From assembly GCA_021781815.1 (NCBI GenBank), contig JAJXWB010000027.1:1-49387 (forward strand): a stretch of DNA of 49,387 nt. Reading direction: 5' to 3'. Numbering within the stretch: position 1 is the stretch's first letter; each line of letters starts with the position of its first letter. This document shows, piece after piece, positions 9,023 through 17,137 of the stretch. Source of the DNA: Pseudomonadota bacterium (lineage in GTDB: Bacteria > Pseudomonadota > Alphaproteobacteria > Rhizobiales > Beijerinckiaceae). A program made the translations under genes and the position numbers. The notes below the pieces were generated by a model. That model did not search any database, was not told the DNA's origin, and saw nothing but the letters and a program-made list of their open reading frames with translations.

Positions 9023-9268
9023 ATGAATGTTCGCGACATCATCTTTCAGGAAATCGCGGGCGTCGCCGCGCAGCAGAAAAAGAAGATCGGGCCGTTCGAC
9101 GAGAACAGCCCGTTGCTGGGAATTGGACTCGATTCCCTCTGCTTCGCGATCCTGGTCGCTCGTCTCGAAGAGCGTTTCGATGTCGATCCATTCGAATCTG
9201 CGGAATTGAATTCGCTGCCGACGACAGTCGGCGATCTTGTCGAAATGTATGAACGCGTCGTCGCCTGA
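9023..9268 (+). CDS. Acyl carrier protein
   Basis: An 81-residue acidic, helical carrier protein. The phosphopantetheine attachment motif is GIGLDSLCF with Ser38. The flanking helix 2 (FAILVARLEERFDV) and C-terminal helix (TVGDLVEMYERVV) match the carrier-protein fold. It differs from the housekeeping AcpP, which has DSLDTVELV at this place, so it is likely a dedicated carrier for a specialised pathway. The ATG at 9023 has GGAGG seven bases upstream. It heads a tightly overlapped operon: the adenylate-forming ligase begins inside its 3' end (20-base overlap). The partner ligase probably loads its substrate. No phosphopantetheinyl transferase is encoded nearby. Confidence 0.92.
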   Translation: MNVRDIIFQEIAGVAAQQKKKIGPFDENSPLLGIGLDSLCFAILVARLEERFDVDPFESAELNSLPTTVGDLVEMYERVVA

Positions 9269-10649
9269 GCCGAACCCGCGCCGACTCGCCGATCTCGCTG
9301 CCGGCACGATCGTCAGCGACCGCGATACGACGATCGATCTCGCCGCTCTGGCCCGCGGAACGACGCTCGGCGGCGGCGCGCCGCTGCTCGCCGGCAGGTC
9401 GGTTCTGATCTCGGTTGCATCGCAGCCGCCTGCTGTTGCTGCGGCGGTGGAACTCGACGGCCTTGCGCATCGTTTCGTGCTGGCGCCGCCCGATCTCGCC
9501 GCCGACCATATGCGCGCAGTGATCGCGGACGCGGGGATCGATTTCATCGTCTCGGACCACCCGCAGCTTTTCGCAGGATTCGGCTGCGGCGTGGTCCCGT
9601 TGACGCTTCCAGTCGCCGACGCCTCGCCGGTGCGACGCGATTTCGATACGCAATGGACGCTTCTGACCTCAGGCACGTCCGGGCGGCCGAAGCTGGCGGC
9701 TCATACGCTCGCCGCGCTGACGGGCGCGATCCCGCAGCGCCCGGATCGCGGCGCGCGCGCCGTCTGGGCGACCTTCTATGACATCCGCCGCTACGGCGGC
9801 CTGCAGATAATGCTGCGGGCGATTATCGGCGGAACGGCCCTGGCGCTGACGAGCCCCGGCGAAAGCTTGCGCGACCATCTGCATCGCCTCGGCGCGCTTG
9901 GCGTCACCGCCATGTCCGGCACGCCTTCGCATTGGCGTCGCGTGTTGATGACGCCCGATCGTGGCGATTTCGCTCCCGCCTATATCAGACTCTCCGGCGA
10001 AATCGCCGACCAGATGATTCTCGACGCGCTGCATGCGGCGTTCCCGCAGGCGAAAATCGGCCACGCCTACGCGTCGACTGAAGCAGGCGTCGCCTTTGCT
10101 GTCGACGACGGTCGCCAGGGATTTCCTGCGTTCTTGCTCGAGCGCGCGACAAACGGCGTCGAAATGCGAATCGCCGATGGCGCATTGCAGATAAGATCGC
10201 CGCGCGCGGCCTCGTTTTATGTGGCGCCGGACGCGCCGCCCCTCGCCGGCCCGGACGGATTCATCGACACCGGCGATCTGGTGGAACGGCGCGGTGACCG
10301 CTACGCTTTCGTTGGCCGCCGCGGCGGCATCGTCAATGTCGGCGGCCTCAAGGTGAACCCGGAGGAGGTCGAGGCAATCATCAACCAGCATCCGCTGGTC
10401 CGTATGGCGCTCGTGCGTGGACGCAGAAATCCGGTGACGGGCGCGCTCGTGGTCGCTGATGTGGTTTTGCACGACGGCGTCACAGCCGACGATGCATTGA
10501 GCCGCGAGATCATGGACATGTGTCTGAATGCGCTTGCGCCGCACAAGGCGCCGGCGATCGTCCGGTTCGTCCCGGACTTGCCGCTCACGCCCGCCGGCAA
10601 GCTCAGCCGAGACCCGGCGCAGACCTCGAAGAAACCACCCGATGCGTAA
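9249..10649 (+). CDS. Adenylate-forming acyl/aryl ligase (ANL), probable ACP loader
   Basis: A 466-residue member of the acyl-CoA synthetase/NRPS adenylation superfamily. Core motifs: LLTSGTSGRPKLAAHT (P-loop, about residues 137-152), YASTEAG (about 274-280), TGDL (about 341), GRRGGIVNVGGLKVNPEEVE (hinge and C-terminal subdomain) and the catalytic Lys451 in PLTPAGKLSRDP. At 466 residues it is shorter than typical 500-600 residue acyl-CoA ligases. The ATG at 9249 is used; an upstream TTG at 9237 is possible. It overlaps the carrier protein gene by 20 bases and the next SDR by eight, which indicates translational coupling. The likely reaction is ATP-dependent activation of a carboxylic acid and transfer to the neighbouring carrier protein. 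The acid is unknown. Confidence 0.88.
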   Translation: MNASSPEPNPRRLADLAAGTIVSDRDTTIDLAALARGTTLGGGAPLLAGRSVLISVASQPPAVAAAVELDGLAHRFVLAPPDLAADHMRAVIADAGIDFIVSDHPQLFAGFGCGVVPLTLPVADASPVRRDFDTQWTLLTSGTSGRPKLAAHTLAALTGAIPQRPDRGARAVWATFYDIRRYGGLQIMLRAIIGGTALALTSPGESLRDHLHRLGALGVTAMSGTPSHWRRVLMTPDRGDFAPAYIRLSGEIADQMILDALHAAFPQAKIGHAYASTEAGVAFAVDDGRQGFPAFLLERATNGVEMRIADGALQIRSPRAASFYVAPDAPPLAGPDGFIDTGDLVERRGDRYAFVGRRGGIVNVGGLKVNPEEVEAIINQHPLVRMALVRGRRNPVTGALVVADVVLHDGVTADDALSREIMDMCLNALAPHKAPAIVRFVPDLPLTPAGKLSRDPAQTSKKPPDA

Positions 10650-11376
10650 TGTGATCGTCACAGGCGGAAGTCGCGGCATCGGCCTCGGCATCGTTCGCAC
10701 GCTGGCGAACGCCGGCTATCGAGCGATTGCCGTAGCGCGAAGCCGATCCAGCGCGCTCGACGACGCGATCGAAGAGCCGCGCCGGAATGCTTGCGGCGAA
10801 GTGCGTTTCGCATCGTTCGATCTCGATCGTCTCGACGCGGCGGCGGATTTCATCCGTTCGCTACGCAAGGAGCACGGCCCGATCTACGGGCTCGTCAACA
10901 ACGCCGGTATCAGCGTCGAGGGCATGTTGTCGACGATGGCGACTGTCGACATCGAGAGGCTGGTGCGCATCAACACGACCGCGCCCATGGTGCTGACAAA
11001 ATATGCCGTGCGGCAGATGATGGCCGCCGGCGAAGGTCGCATCGTCAATATCTCGTCGATCGTCGCGTCAACGGGCTATTCAGGCCTCTCCGTCTATGCC
11101 GCGACGAAGGCCTCGATGATCGGCTTCACCCGCTCGCTCGCGCGCGAAGTCGGCCCCCTGGGCGTCACTGTCAACGCAGTGGCGCCGGGCTTCGTCGACA
11201 CAGATCTTACGGCGCACATGCCGGCGCAGAATCGCGCCGCCGTGGCGCGCCGCGCGGCGCTCAGGCGCCTGCCGCAAATCGAGGACGTCGCGCGCGCCGT
11301 CCTCTATCTGATCGGCGAGGACGCGCGCAATGTCACAGGAACCGTATTGACGATCGACGCCGGCGGAACGGCGTGA
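10642..11376 (+). CDS. FabG-like 3-oxoacyl reductase (SDR)
   Basis: A 244-residue SDR with a complete active site: TGGSRGIG at residues 7-14, NNAG, NISSIVA with the catalytic Ser, and Tyr152-x-x-x-Lys156 in YAATKASM. The C-terminus NVTGTVLTIDAGGTA follows the FabG pattern. Family role: NADPH-dependent reduction of 3-oxoacyl groups on a carrier protein. The ATG at 10642 overlaps the ligase stop by eight bases, and the gene ends in a four-base GTGA overlap with the next synthetase. It lies in an operon with an acyl carrier protein but no ketosynthase, so its keto substrate must come from elsewhere or be a non-fatty-acid group. Confidence in the family is high, in the exact substrate low. Confidence 0.92.
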   Translation: MRNVIVTGGSRGIGLGIVRTLANAGYRAIAVARSRSSALDDAIEEPRRNACGEVRFASFDLDRLDAAADFIRSLRKEHGPIYGLVNNAGISVEGMLSTMATVDIERLVRINTTAPMVLTKYAVRQMMAAGEGRIVNISSIVASTGYSGLSVYAATKASMIGFTRSLAREVGPLGVTVNAVAPGFVDTDLTAHMPAQNRAAVARRAALRRLPQIEDVARAVLYLIGEDARNVTGTVLTIDAGGTA

Positions 11377-13181
11377 CAGACGGCGCAGCTCCACCATTCG
11401 AAGAAAAGGCCGCGCTGCGGCGCGCGAAATACGACTGGCTGCGCGCGCTCGAACGCACCGCGTCGATTGAGTCGGCCTCGACGCGCACCCTTGGCGTCGT
11501 CCTCGATGAACGCGCGGCCGAAACGCCTCTGGCTCCCGCGCTGATCGGCGAAACGGAAACGCTCGCCTATGGCGCGCTCGCGGCGCTGGCCAATCGCGTC
11601 GCCCGCTGGGCGGTCGCGCAAGGCCTTCATCGCGGCGATCGCGTCGCGCTCGTCATGAGCAATGCGCCGGCATATGCCGCAATCTGGATCGGCCTGTCGC
11701 GGATCGGACTCGTCGTCGCGCTGATTGGCCCGCACCTCGCTGGCGAGAGCCTCGCCGGTTGCATCGCCGCCGCCTCGCCAAAACTGATCCTGGCCGATGC
11801 GGACGCGGGCGAGGCTGCGCGCAAGGCGCTGCGTGGCGCCGCTGCTCCTCCCCTGTGGTTGTTCGACGCCAGCGCGGACGCGCCTGACGCTCTCGGCCCC
11901 GCGCTCGCCAACCTGTCCGGCGCGCCGCTGGACAGCGACCTGTTCGTTCCACCGACGCTCGCCGATCCGGCGCTGTTGATCTACACGTCGGGCACAACCG
12001 GCCTGCCGAAGGCTGCGAATGTCAGCCATTCCCGCGTGATGATGTGGAGCGAGTGGCTTGCCGGCCTCATGGATGCGCAACCGCAGGATCGCCTTTACGA
12101 CTGCCTGCCGATGCATCACAGCATAGGCGGTGTCGCCGCCCCGGGCGCAATGCTGGTGGCCGGCGGCGGCGTCATCGTGCGCCGCTCATTTTCGGCGAGC
12201 CGCTTCTGGTCCGATATCGCGCAGTCCGGAGCAACCATCTTCCAGTATATTGGCGAGTTGCCTCGTTATCTGCTCCGCGCCTCGACAGGCATGCCGCAGC
12301 ATCACGCCCTGCGGCTTGCGATCGGCGCAGGGTTGCGTGGCGACATATGGGATGACTTCCAGCGCCGTTTCGCGATCCCGCGCATTCTCGAATTCTACGC
12401 CGCCACGGAGGGCGTATTTTCTCTGTTCAATGTCGAGGGCAAGCCCGGCGCGATCGGCCGCATGCCGCCTTTCATTGCGCACCGTTCGCCGATTGCGCTC
12501 GTGGAGTTTGACGAAGAAACCAGCCTGCCCCGGCGTGAAGCAGACGGTTTTTGTCGGCGATGCGCAACAAACGACACAGGCGAAGCGATCGGCCGGATCG
12601 AACAATTCGCATCGACGCCCGCCGCGCGCTTCGAGGGATATATCAACGCCGGGGAAACCCGCCGCAAGATCCTGCGCGACGTATTCACAAAGGGTGACGC
12701 CTGGTTTCGCACCGGCGACCTCATGCGCCAGGACGAACAGGGCTATTTCTATTTCGTCGACAGGATCGGCGACACCTTCCGCTGGAAGGGCGAGAATGTA
12801 TCGACCGCGCAGGTTGAAACCATTCTGGCGCGCGTGCCCGGCGTGAGGCAGGCCTGCGTCTATGGAATAGCTGTTCCTGCCGCGGACGGCCGCGCCGGGA
12901 TGGCCGCGCTGGTGGTGGACGGCGACTTCGATGTTGCGCGCCTTGCACGCGAGACGCAAGCGCATCTTCCGCATTTCGCGCGCCCCCGAGTCTTGCGCAT
13001 TCTCGCGGATTTGGCCACGACCGGAACATTCCGACCAAAGAAGGCCGAGCTTGCGAAGGATGGCTTCGATCCCGCACAAATCGCGGATGCTTTGTATGCG
13101 CTCGACGTGGAGCGCGCGACATATGAACGACTCGATCGGGCGCTCCACGCGCAAATCCTTTCGGGAGCGTGGCGACTGTAA
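11373..13181 (+). CDS. FATP/FadD6-type long-chain acyl-CoA synthetase
   Basis: A 602-residue adenylate-forming enzyme of the fatty acid transport protein type. Motifs: LLIYTSGTTGLPKAANVSHSR (about residues 202-222), EFYAATEG (about 340-347), TKGDAWFRTGDLMRQDEQGYFYFVDRIGDTFRWKGENVSTAQVE (about 441-485). The last block, with RTGDL and FRWKGENVST, is characteristic of FATP/long- or very-long-chain and bile-acid CoA ligases. It converts a fatty or other hydrophobic acid to its CoA thioester. It starts with GTG at 11373 in a GTGA overlap with the SDR stop, as the last gene of the operon. It converges with the GNAT-like gene, eight bases apart. Having two different adenylating enzymes in one operon suggests two separate acids are activated. 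Confidence 0.9.
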   Translation: MTDGAAPPFEEKAALRRAKYDWLRALERTASIESASTRTLGVVLDERAAETPLAPALIGETETLAYGALAALANRVARWAVAQGLHRGDRVALVMSNAPAYAAIWIGLSRIGLVVALIGPHLAGESLAGCIAAASPKLILADADAGEAARKALRGAAAPPLWLFDASADAPDALGPALANLSGAPLDSDLFVPPTLADPALLIYTSGTTGLPKAANVSHSRVMMWSEWLAGLMDAQPQDRLYDCLPMHHSIGGVAAPGAMLVAGGGVIVRRSFSASRFWSDIAQSGATIFQYIGELPRYLLRASTGMPQHHALRLAIGAGLRGDIWDDFQRRFAIPRILEFYAATEGVFSLFNVEGKPGAIGRMPPFIAHRSPIALVEFDEETSLPRREADGFCRRCATNDTGEAIGRIEQFASTPAARFEGYINAGETRRKILRDVFTKGDAWFRTGDLMRQDEQGYFYFVDRIGDTFRWKGENVSTAQVETILARVPGVRQACVYGIAVPAADGRAGMAALVVDGDFDVARLARETQAHLPHFARPRVLRILADLATTGTFRPKKAELAKDGFDPAQIADALYALDVERATYERLDRALHAQILSGAWRL

Positions 13182-13189
13182 TCCGGGAT

Positions 13190-14101
13190 CTATGTCCCCT
13201 CCTCGCCAAAGCGCGCGCGCGTGAAGGGGCACATTGCGAGCTGCGTATAGGCGAGATCGCCCAGTCGTGGTCGCTCGCCCTTGAACCATCGGGGGTTGAG
13301 TCCCGCCGAGTACCGCCCAAACAGGCCAGGCGGCGGTCCGTTGGCGTCGACGCGCATGAGCAGCTTCCCGCGCGCGAGAAGATAGCGGCCGAGCGGTCCG
13401 GCAAAGCGAAAGAAACTGTCGATGTCTCTGCAATAGACCAGTTGCGCGCTGGGGACGACGCGCTTCACCGGCTCAGGGTGAAACACGAACGGATAGGCCG
13501 CGCCGCCAGTGACGCACCAGACGCAGATGCAGCCATAGCCTGCATGGTCCGACATCAGTTTTCGTTCGAAATCGCTGCAGGTCTCTTGCGTCGCGGCGCT
13601 GCCGGCGACCACTCGGACGCCCGCTTCCTTCCCGACCATCAGGGCGTTGACAAGCGTCGACATGGTGAATTGTCCGGCCGAATAGCAGTAAAATCCCTGC
13701 CGCTCGACAATCGGCCGTGTCCATTCGCGTGCGGATACATTGATGTACGTCACGTCTTTCCGCTTTAATCCCCGCGCGAAAAACACGCTGGCCAGCGGCC
13801 GGAATTCGGCCTCCACAAACCAGCTCGTTACATGGCATCGCACGAAGCTGTCCGCGCCCTCGCCGAATCGGGTGAAGATCAACAGGATCGCGCCGATGAT
13901 CCGTCCGCCCCGCTTCAGCGCATAGCCGAATTTCGGATAGGCGTCGGGCGTCGCGCGCCGCCGCAACGTATCGAACAGGGACTGATAAAAGCTTGTCGGA
14001 TAGCCGAATCCGCGCGCAAGAAAGGCCGCGAGTTCGCCGAGGTCGGCGTCTTCAATCTCGCAGACAATGATGGCCTCGATCAAAGCTTGCGGCGACCCCA
14101 T
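13190..14101 (-). CDS. GNAT-like acyltransferase domain protein
   Basis: A 303-residue protein. The first ~150 residues resemble an N-acyltransferase fold: ALIEAIIVCEIEDADLGELAAFLARGFGYP, then KFGYALKRGGRIIGAILLIFT (beta-4-like strand), RCHVTSWFVEAEFRPLAS and NVSARE...RQGFYCYSAGQFT. The remaining half has no domain I recognise; it contains CICVWCVTGGAAYPFVF and a C-terminal Arg-rich stretch. The likely activity is transfer of an acyl group from CoA or carrier protein to an amine or hydroxyl. Assignment rests on the overall pattern; a Q/RxxGxG/A acetyl-CoA loop is not obvious. The gene converges with the FATP gene eight bases away and diverges from phaC. The run of G before its ATG acts as ribosome binding site. 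It probably belongs functionally to the carrier-protein cluster. Confidence 0.6.
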   Translation of the reverse strand: MGSPQALIEAIIVCEIEDADLGELAAFLARGFGYPTSFYQSLFDTLRRRATPDAYPKFGYALKRGGRIIGAILLIFTRFGEGADSFVRCHVTSWFVEAEFRPLASVFFARGLKRKDVTYINVSAREWTRPIVERQGFYCYSAGQFTMSTLVNALMVGKEAGVRVVAGSAATQETCSDFERKLMSDHAGYGCICVWCVTGGAAYPFVFHPEPVKRVVPSAQLVYCRDIDSFFRFAGPLGRYLLARGKLLMRVDANGPPPGLFGRYSAGLNPRWFKGERPRLGDLAYTQLAMCPFTRARFGEEGT

Positions 14102-14319
14102 CTTCCCCCGCCAGCGGCGCGTGGCTCTCGATGCGACTATTCGACAGGATATACTGCTGCATCTTCGATTGGCGACGATGGATCCGCGACCATCATCGCC
14201 TGTTGGTTAACGATGCGGCGCGCCTCGTCCGGAGCCGGCCTCGCGCTGCTGTTTGCTCTGCATCAAGTCTTGCGCCGTCGCCTGGGCGTAACGATTTGAT
14301 GATTTTCGGGAGATGCGTG

Positions 14320-16173
14320 ATGGCCAATCGCAATCGACCTGCACTGAACCTTGTCGGACGGCAATTGCCGCCCTCCGCCGCCGCTCCAGCGCAAACTGCC
14401 CCATCCGCCCCTTCGCAGGCGTCTGTTGATTTCGCAGCGGGGCCTGAGGCCGAACCGCCATTGTCCGCCGATGCATGGACCGAAACCCTCGACCACACGC
14501 TGCACGCCTTCTCGGCGCGCCTGACCGGCGGCCTGTCGCCGGCCGCGCTGATGGCGGCCTATATGGACTGGGCTGTGCATCTGGCGGCTTCGCCGGGCAA
14601 GCAGACCCGGCTCGCCACGAAGGCGGCGCGCAAGACATGGCGGCTGCTGGACTATGCGCGGCGCCGCGCGACCGAGGGCGGCGAGGCGAAGGCAGCCATC
14701 GAGCCGCTGCCGCAGGATAAGCGCTTCGCCGACCCCGTCTGGCGTCAATGGCCCTATGACTTCATCAGTCAGGCGTTCCTGCTCAATCAGCAATGGTGGC
14801 ATAACGCGACGACCGGGGTCGGCGGCGTCACGAAACATCATGAGGAGATGATCGAATTCGGCGCGCGCCAGATCCTCGACATGGTCTCGCCCTCGAATTT
14901 CCTTGCGACCAATCCCGTCGTCCTCAAGAAGACCATGGAGGAAGGCGGCGCCAACCTTGTGCGCGGCTTCCACAACTGGCTCGACGACATCGACCGCGCG
15001 GCAGCCGGCAAGCGGCCGGCGGGCGCAGAAAACTTCAGGCCGGGCCACGAGGTCGCAGTCACGCCGGGCAAGGTGGTGTTCAGAAACCGCCTGATCGAAT
15101 TGATCCAGTATGAGCCGACGACAGCGACGGTGCGGCCCGAACCGATCCTGATCACGCCGGCATGGATCATGAAATATTACATTCTCGACCTGTCGCCGCA
15201 GAATTCGCTCGTCCGTTATCTGACGGAGCAAGGGTTCGCCGTCTTCATGATCTCCTGGAAGAACCCGACCGCCGAAGACCGCGACCTGTCGATGGACGAC
15301 TACCGGCGACTGGGCGTGATCGCGGCGCTCGACGCCATTTCCGGCCTCGCGCCCGGCCGCCGAATTCATGCAGCCGGCTATTGCATCGGCGGCACTCTGC
15401 TGGCGATTACGGCCGCAGCCATGGCCCGCGACGGCGACGATCGGCTGAAGACGATCACACTGTTCGCTGCGCAGACCGACTTCACCGAGTCCGGCGAACT
15501 GATGCTGTTCATCGACGACAGCCAGATCGCCTTCCTCGAAGGCCTGATGCGGGACCAGGGTTTCCTTGATCGCTCGCAAATGGCCGGCGCATTCCAGCTA
15601 CTCCGTTCGAACGACCTGGTCTGGTCCTATGCGCTCAAGAACTATCTCCTGGGCAAGCGCGAACCGATGACCGATCTCATGGCGTGGAACTCGGATTCGA
15701 CGCGCATGCCCTGGCGCATGCATAGCGAATACCTGCGCCGGCTGTTCCTGAACAACGACCTCGCGGAAGGACGGTTTTTGGCGGGCGGACGGCCGATCGC
15801 GCTCAGCGACATCCACGCGCCCCTGTTTTCGGTCGGCACGGAGCGCGACCATGTGGCGCCGTGGCGTTCAACCTACAAGGTTCATTTCCTGGTCGACGCT
15901 GACGTGACCTTTCTCCTCGCCTCAGGCGGCCACAACGCCGGCATCGTATCGGAGATAGGCCACCCTCGCCGTCACTTCCGCATCGCGACCAAGGCGCGCG
16001 ACGCGCACTATGTCGACCCCGATCTCTGGCTCGAGGCCGCGCCGCGAAAGGAGGGCTCGTGGTGGCCCGAATGGACGGTATGGCTCGCGGAACGCTCCGG
16101 CGCGCGCGCCGCACCGCCGAAAATGGGGCCTGCGCTCGCCGATGCGCCGGGAATATACGTGCTTCAGCCTTGA
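14320..16173 (+). CDS. phaC: Class I poly(3-hydroxyalkanoate) synthase
   Basis: A 617-residue PHA synthase with an alpha/beta-hydrolase core. The lipase-like box is GYCIGG with catalytic Cys355; the other triad members are Asp510 (GTERDHVAPW) and His538 (GGHNAG). N-terminal landmarks RQWPYDFISQAFLL and the block SPSNFLATNPVVLKKTMEEGGANLVRG are typical of PhaC. It polymerises (R)-3-hydroxyacyl-CoA into PHA at the granule surface. Length fits class I, where one subunit suffices; no phaE or phaR is adjacent. The ATG at 14320 has GGGAG eight bases upstream; an ATG at 14299 would add seven residues. The gene is divergent from the GNAT-like gene. No phaA, phaB, phasin or depolymerase lies nearby. 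Confidence 0.95.
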   Translation: MANRNRPALNLVGRQLPPSAAAPAQTAPSAPSQASVDFAAGPEAEPPLSADAWTETLDHTLHAFSARLTGGLSPAALMAAYMDWAVHLAASPGKQTRLATKAARKTWRLLDYARRRATEGGEAKAAIEPLPQDKRFADPVWRQWPYDFISQAFLLNQQWWHNATTGVGGVTKHHEEMIEFGARQILDMVSPSNFLATNPVVLKKTMEEGGANLVRGFHNWLDDIDRAAAGKRPAGAENFRPGHEVAVTPGKVVFRNRLIELIQYEPTTATVRPEPILITPAWIMKYYILDLSPQNSLVRYLTEQGFAVFMISWKNPTAEDRDLSMDDYRRLGVIAALDAISGLAPGRRIHAAGYCIGGTLLAITAAAMARDGDDRLKTITLFAAQTDFTESGELMLFIDDSQIAFLEGLMRDQGFLDRSQMAGAFQLLRSNDLVWSYALKNYLLGKREPMTDLMAWNSDSTRMPWRMHSEYLRRLFLNNDLAEGRFLAGGRPIALSDIHAPLFSVGTERDHVAPWRSTYKVHFLVDADVTFLLASGGHNAGIVSEIGHPRRHFRIATKARDAHYVDPDLWLEAAPRKEGSWWPEWTVWLAERSGARAAPPKMGPALADAPGIYVLQP

Positions 16174-16214
16174 AGGCGTCAGCCGCTTGCCCGCGAGATC
16201 AGGCGCGGCGGGGC

Positions 16215-16556
16215 TCACATCAGTTCATGCACGACGCGCAGCAGCACTTCGTCGGCAAAAGGCTTGCTGACGATCTGCGATTGTCGGAAATCCCGGGGCA
16301 GGCGATCTGAGCCATAGGCGGTCACGAAGACAAAGGGAACGCCGCGGCTGGCCAAGATCGTCGCCACCTGGTCGATCGGGCCGCCGTGGATATTAAGGTC
16401 AAGCAGCGCGCCGTCCAGTTGCTCCCTGCTTGCGAGCGCGGTCGCTTCGTCGAGCGAACCCACCGGGCCGACCACCTCGGCGCCGTCCACCTCGAGCAGC
16501 CAGGCGATATGGCCCGCGATAAAGAACTCGTCCTCGACGACCAGAAAGCGTTTCAT
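16215..16556 (-). CDS. Single-domain response regulator
   Basis: A 113-residue stand-alone receiver domain without an output domain. Phospho-acceptor Asp53 (ALLDLNI), acidic pocket Glu8-Asp9 (VVEDE), Thr79 (FVTAYG) and Lys98 (SKPF) are all present. The pattern VVGPVGSLDEA...LDGALLDLN is typical of alphaproteobacterial receivers such as PhyR-type and FAT-GUY single-domain regulators. The FATGYG signature is here FVTAYG, so it is only a relative. Such proteins relay or drain phosphoryl groups. It lies 119 bases downstream of a NepR-like gene on the same strand, so a role in general stress signalling is likely by context (inference). No histidine kinase or ecfG sigma factor is in the window. Confidence 0.88.
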   Translation of the reverse strand: MKRFLVVEDEFFIAGHIAWLLEVDGAEVVGPVGSLDEATALASREQLDGALLDLNIHGGPIDQVATILASRGVPFVFVTAYGSDRLPRDFRQSQIVSKPFADEVLLRVVHELM

Positions 16557-16675
16557 CGAATGTTCCCATTCTCAGACAGCCTGAGCGTCGACGCCGCGCC
16601 GCAGGACGCGCCGGCCAATTGTTAGGAGATTTTCGCGCCCGCGCAAAGCCGGATTGGCCACGCAACCGACAAGGC

Positions 16676-16909
16676 TCAGGTGGCGTCCGGCGATTGTGTC
16701 GCGCTCGGCCCGCGCACAAGCTCGCAATCCCCTTCGCCCGACCCGATCGCCGCCCCCGCCCCTTCGAGCTGGTCCAGCACATGCAGAAGCCGCTCGGGAA
16801 CGGGTTCGTTTACGGTCGCGCTGAAGAAATCGCGGAGGTGCCGGCCGATATGGGACTGAATTTTCGCGTCTAGCGACGGCGCCCCTTGGCTGGCCGAGTT
16901 CCGTTTCAT
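16676..16909 (-). CDS. nepR: NepR-family anti-sigma factor
   Basis: A 77-residue protein with the core of NepR: LDAKIQSHIGRHLRDFF, then VNEPVPERLLHVLDQLE. This two-helix pattern with a PVP turn is diagnostic of NepR, which holds the ECF sigma factor EcfG until phosphorylated PhyR takes NepR away. The ATG at 16909 is chosen because the frame upstream is open to 17056 but reads as an unrelated Cys/Arg-rich extension, and NepR proteins are about 60-80 residues. The C-terminal tail after residue 55 is variable. Neither phyR nor ecfG is adjacent, so this may be a second, orphan NepR paralogue. The downstream receiver gene could be its partner. Confidence 0.85.
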   Translation of the reverse strand: MKRNSASQGAPSLDAKIQSHIGRHLRDFFSATVNEPVPERLLHVLDQLEGAGAAIGSGEGDCELVRGPSATQSPDAT

Positions 16910-17137
16910 GCGGCGGCTCTCACTGCGTGACGGAAACAGTCCCGTTGCCGCGTCCGGCTGTCGGATATCAGCGGTCAGTCCATTTTCAGTCAAGCGCCCC
17001 GCGCAAAACCGATGGACATTGATGCGCTCCGCACACGGCAGGCCGCAGCCAGGCAAGCATACCCTCCCGAAATCTTGGCGGGACGGCGGGCCGACGCTGC
17101 TGGCGATCAGGTAATATTAGCCTTGCGCCGGCCCACA

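Noticed and set aside
10791-11372. Long N-terminal extension of the FATP frame
   Set aside because: It overlaps the SDR gene in another frame and reads as Arg-rich; the GTG at 11373 in the GTGA overlap gives a normal-length protein.
16910-17056. N-terminal extension of the NepR frame
   Set aside because: The 49 extra residues are Cys/Arg-rich without counterpart in NepR, and family length fits the start at 16909.
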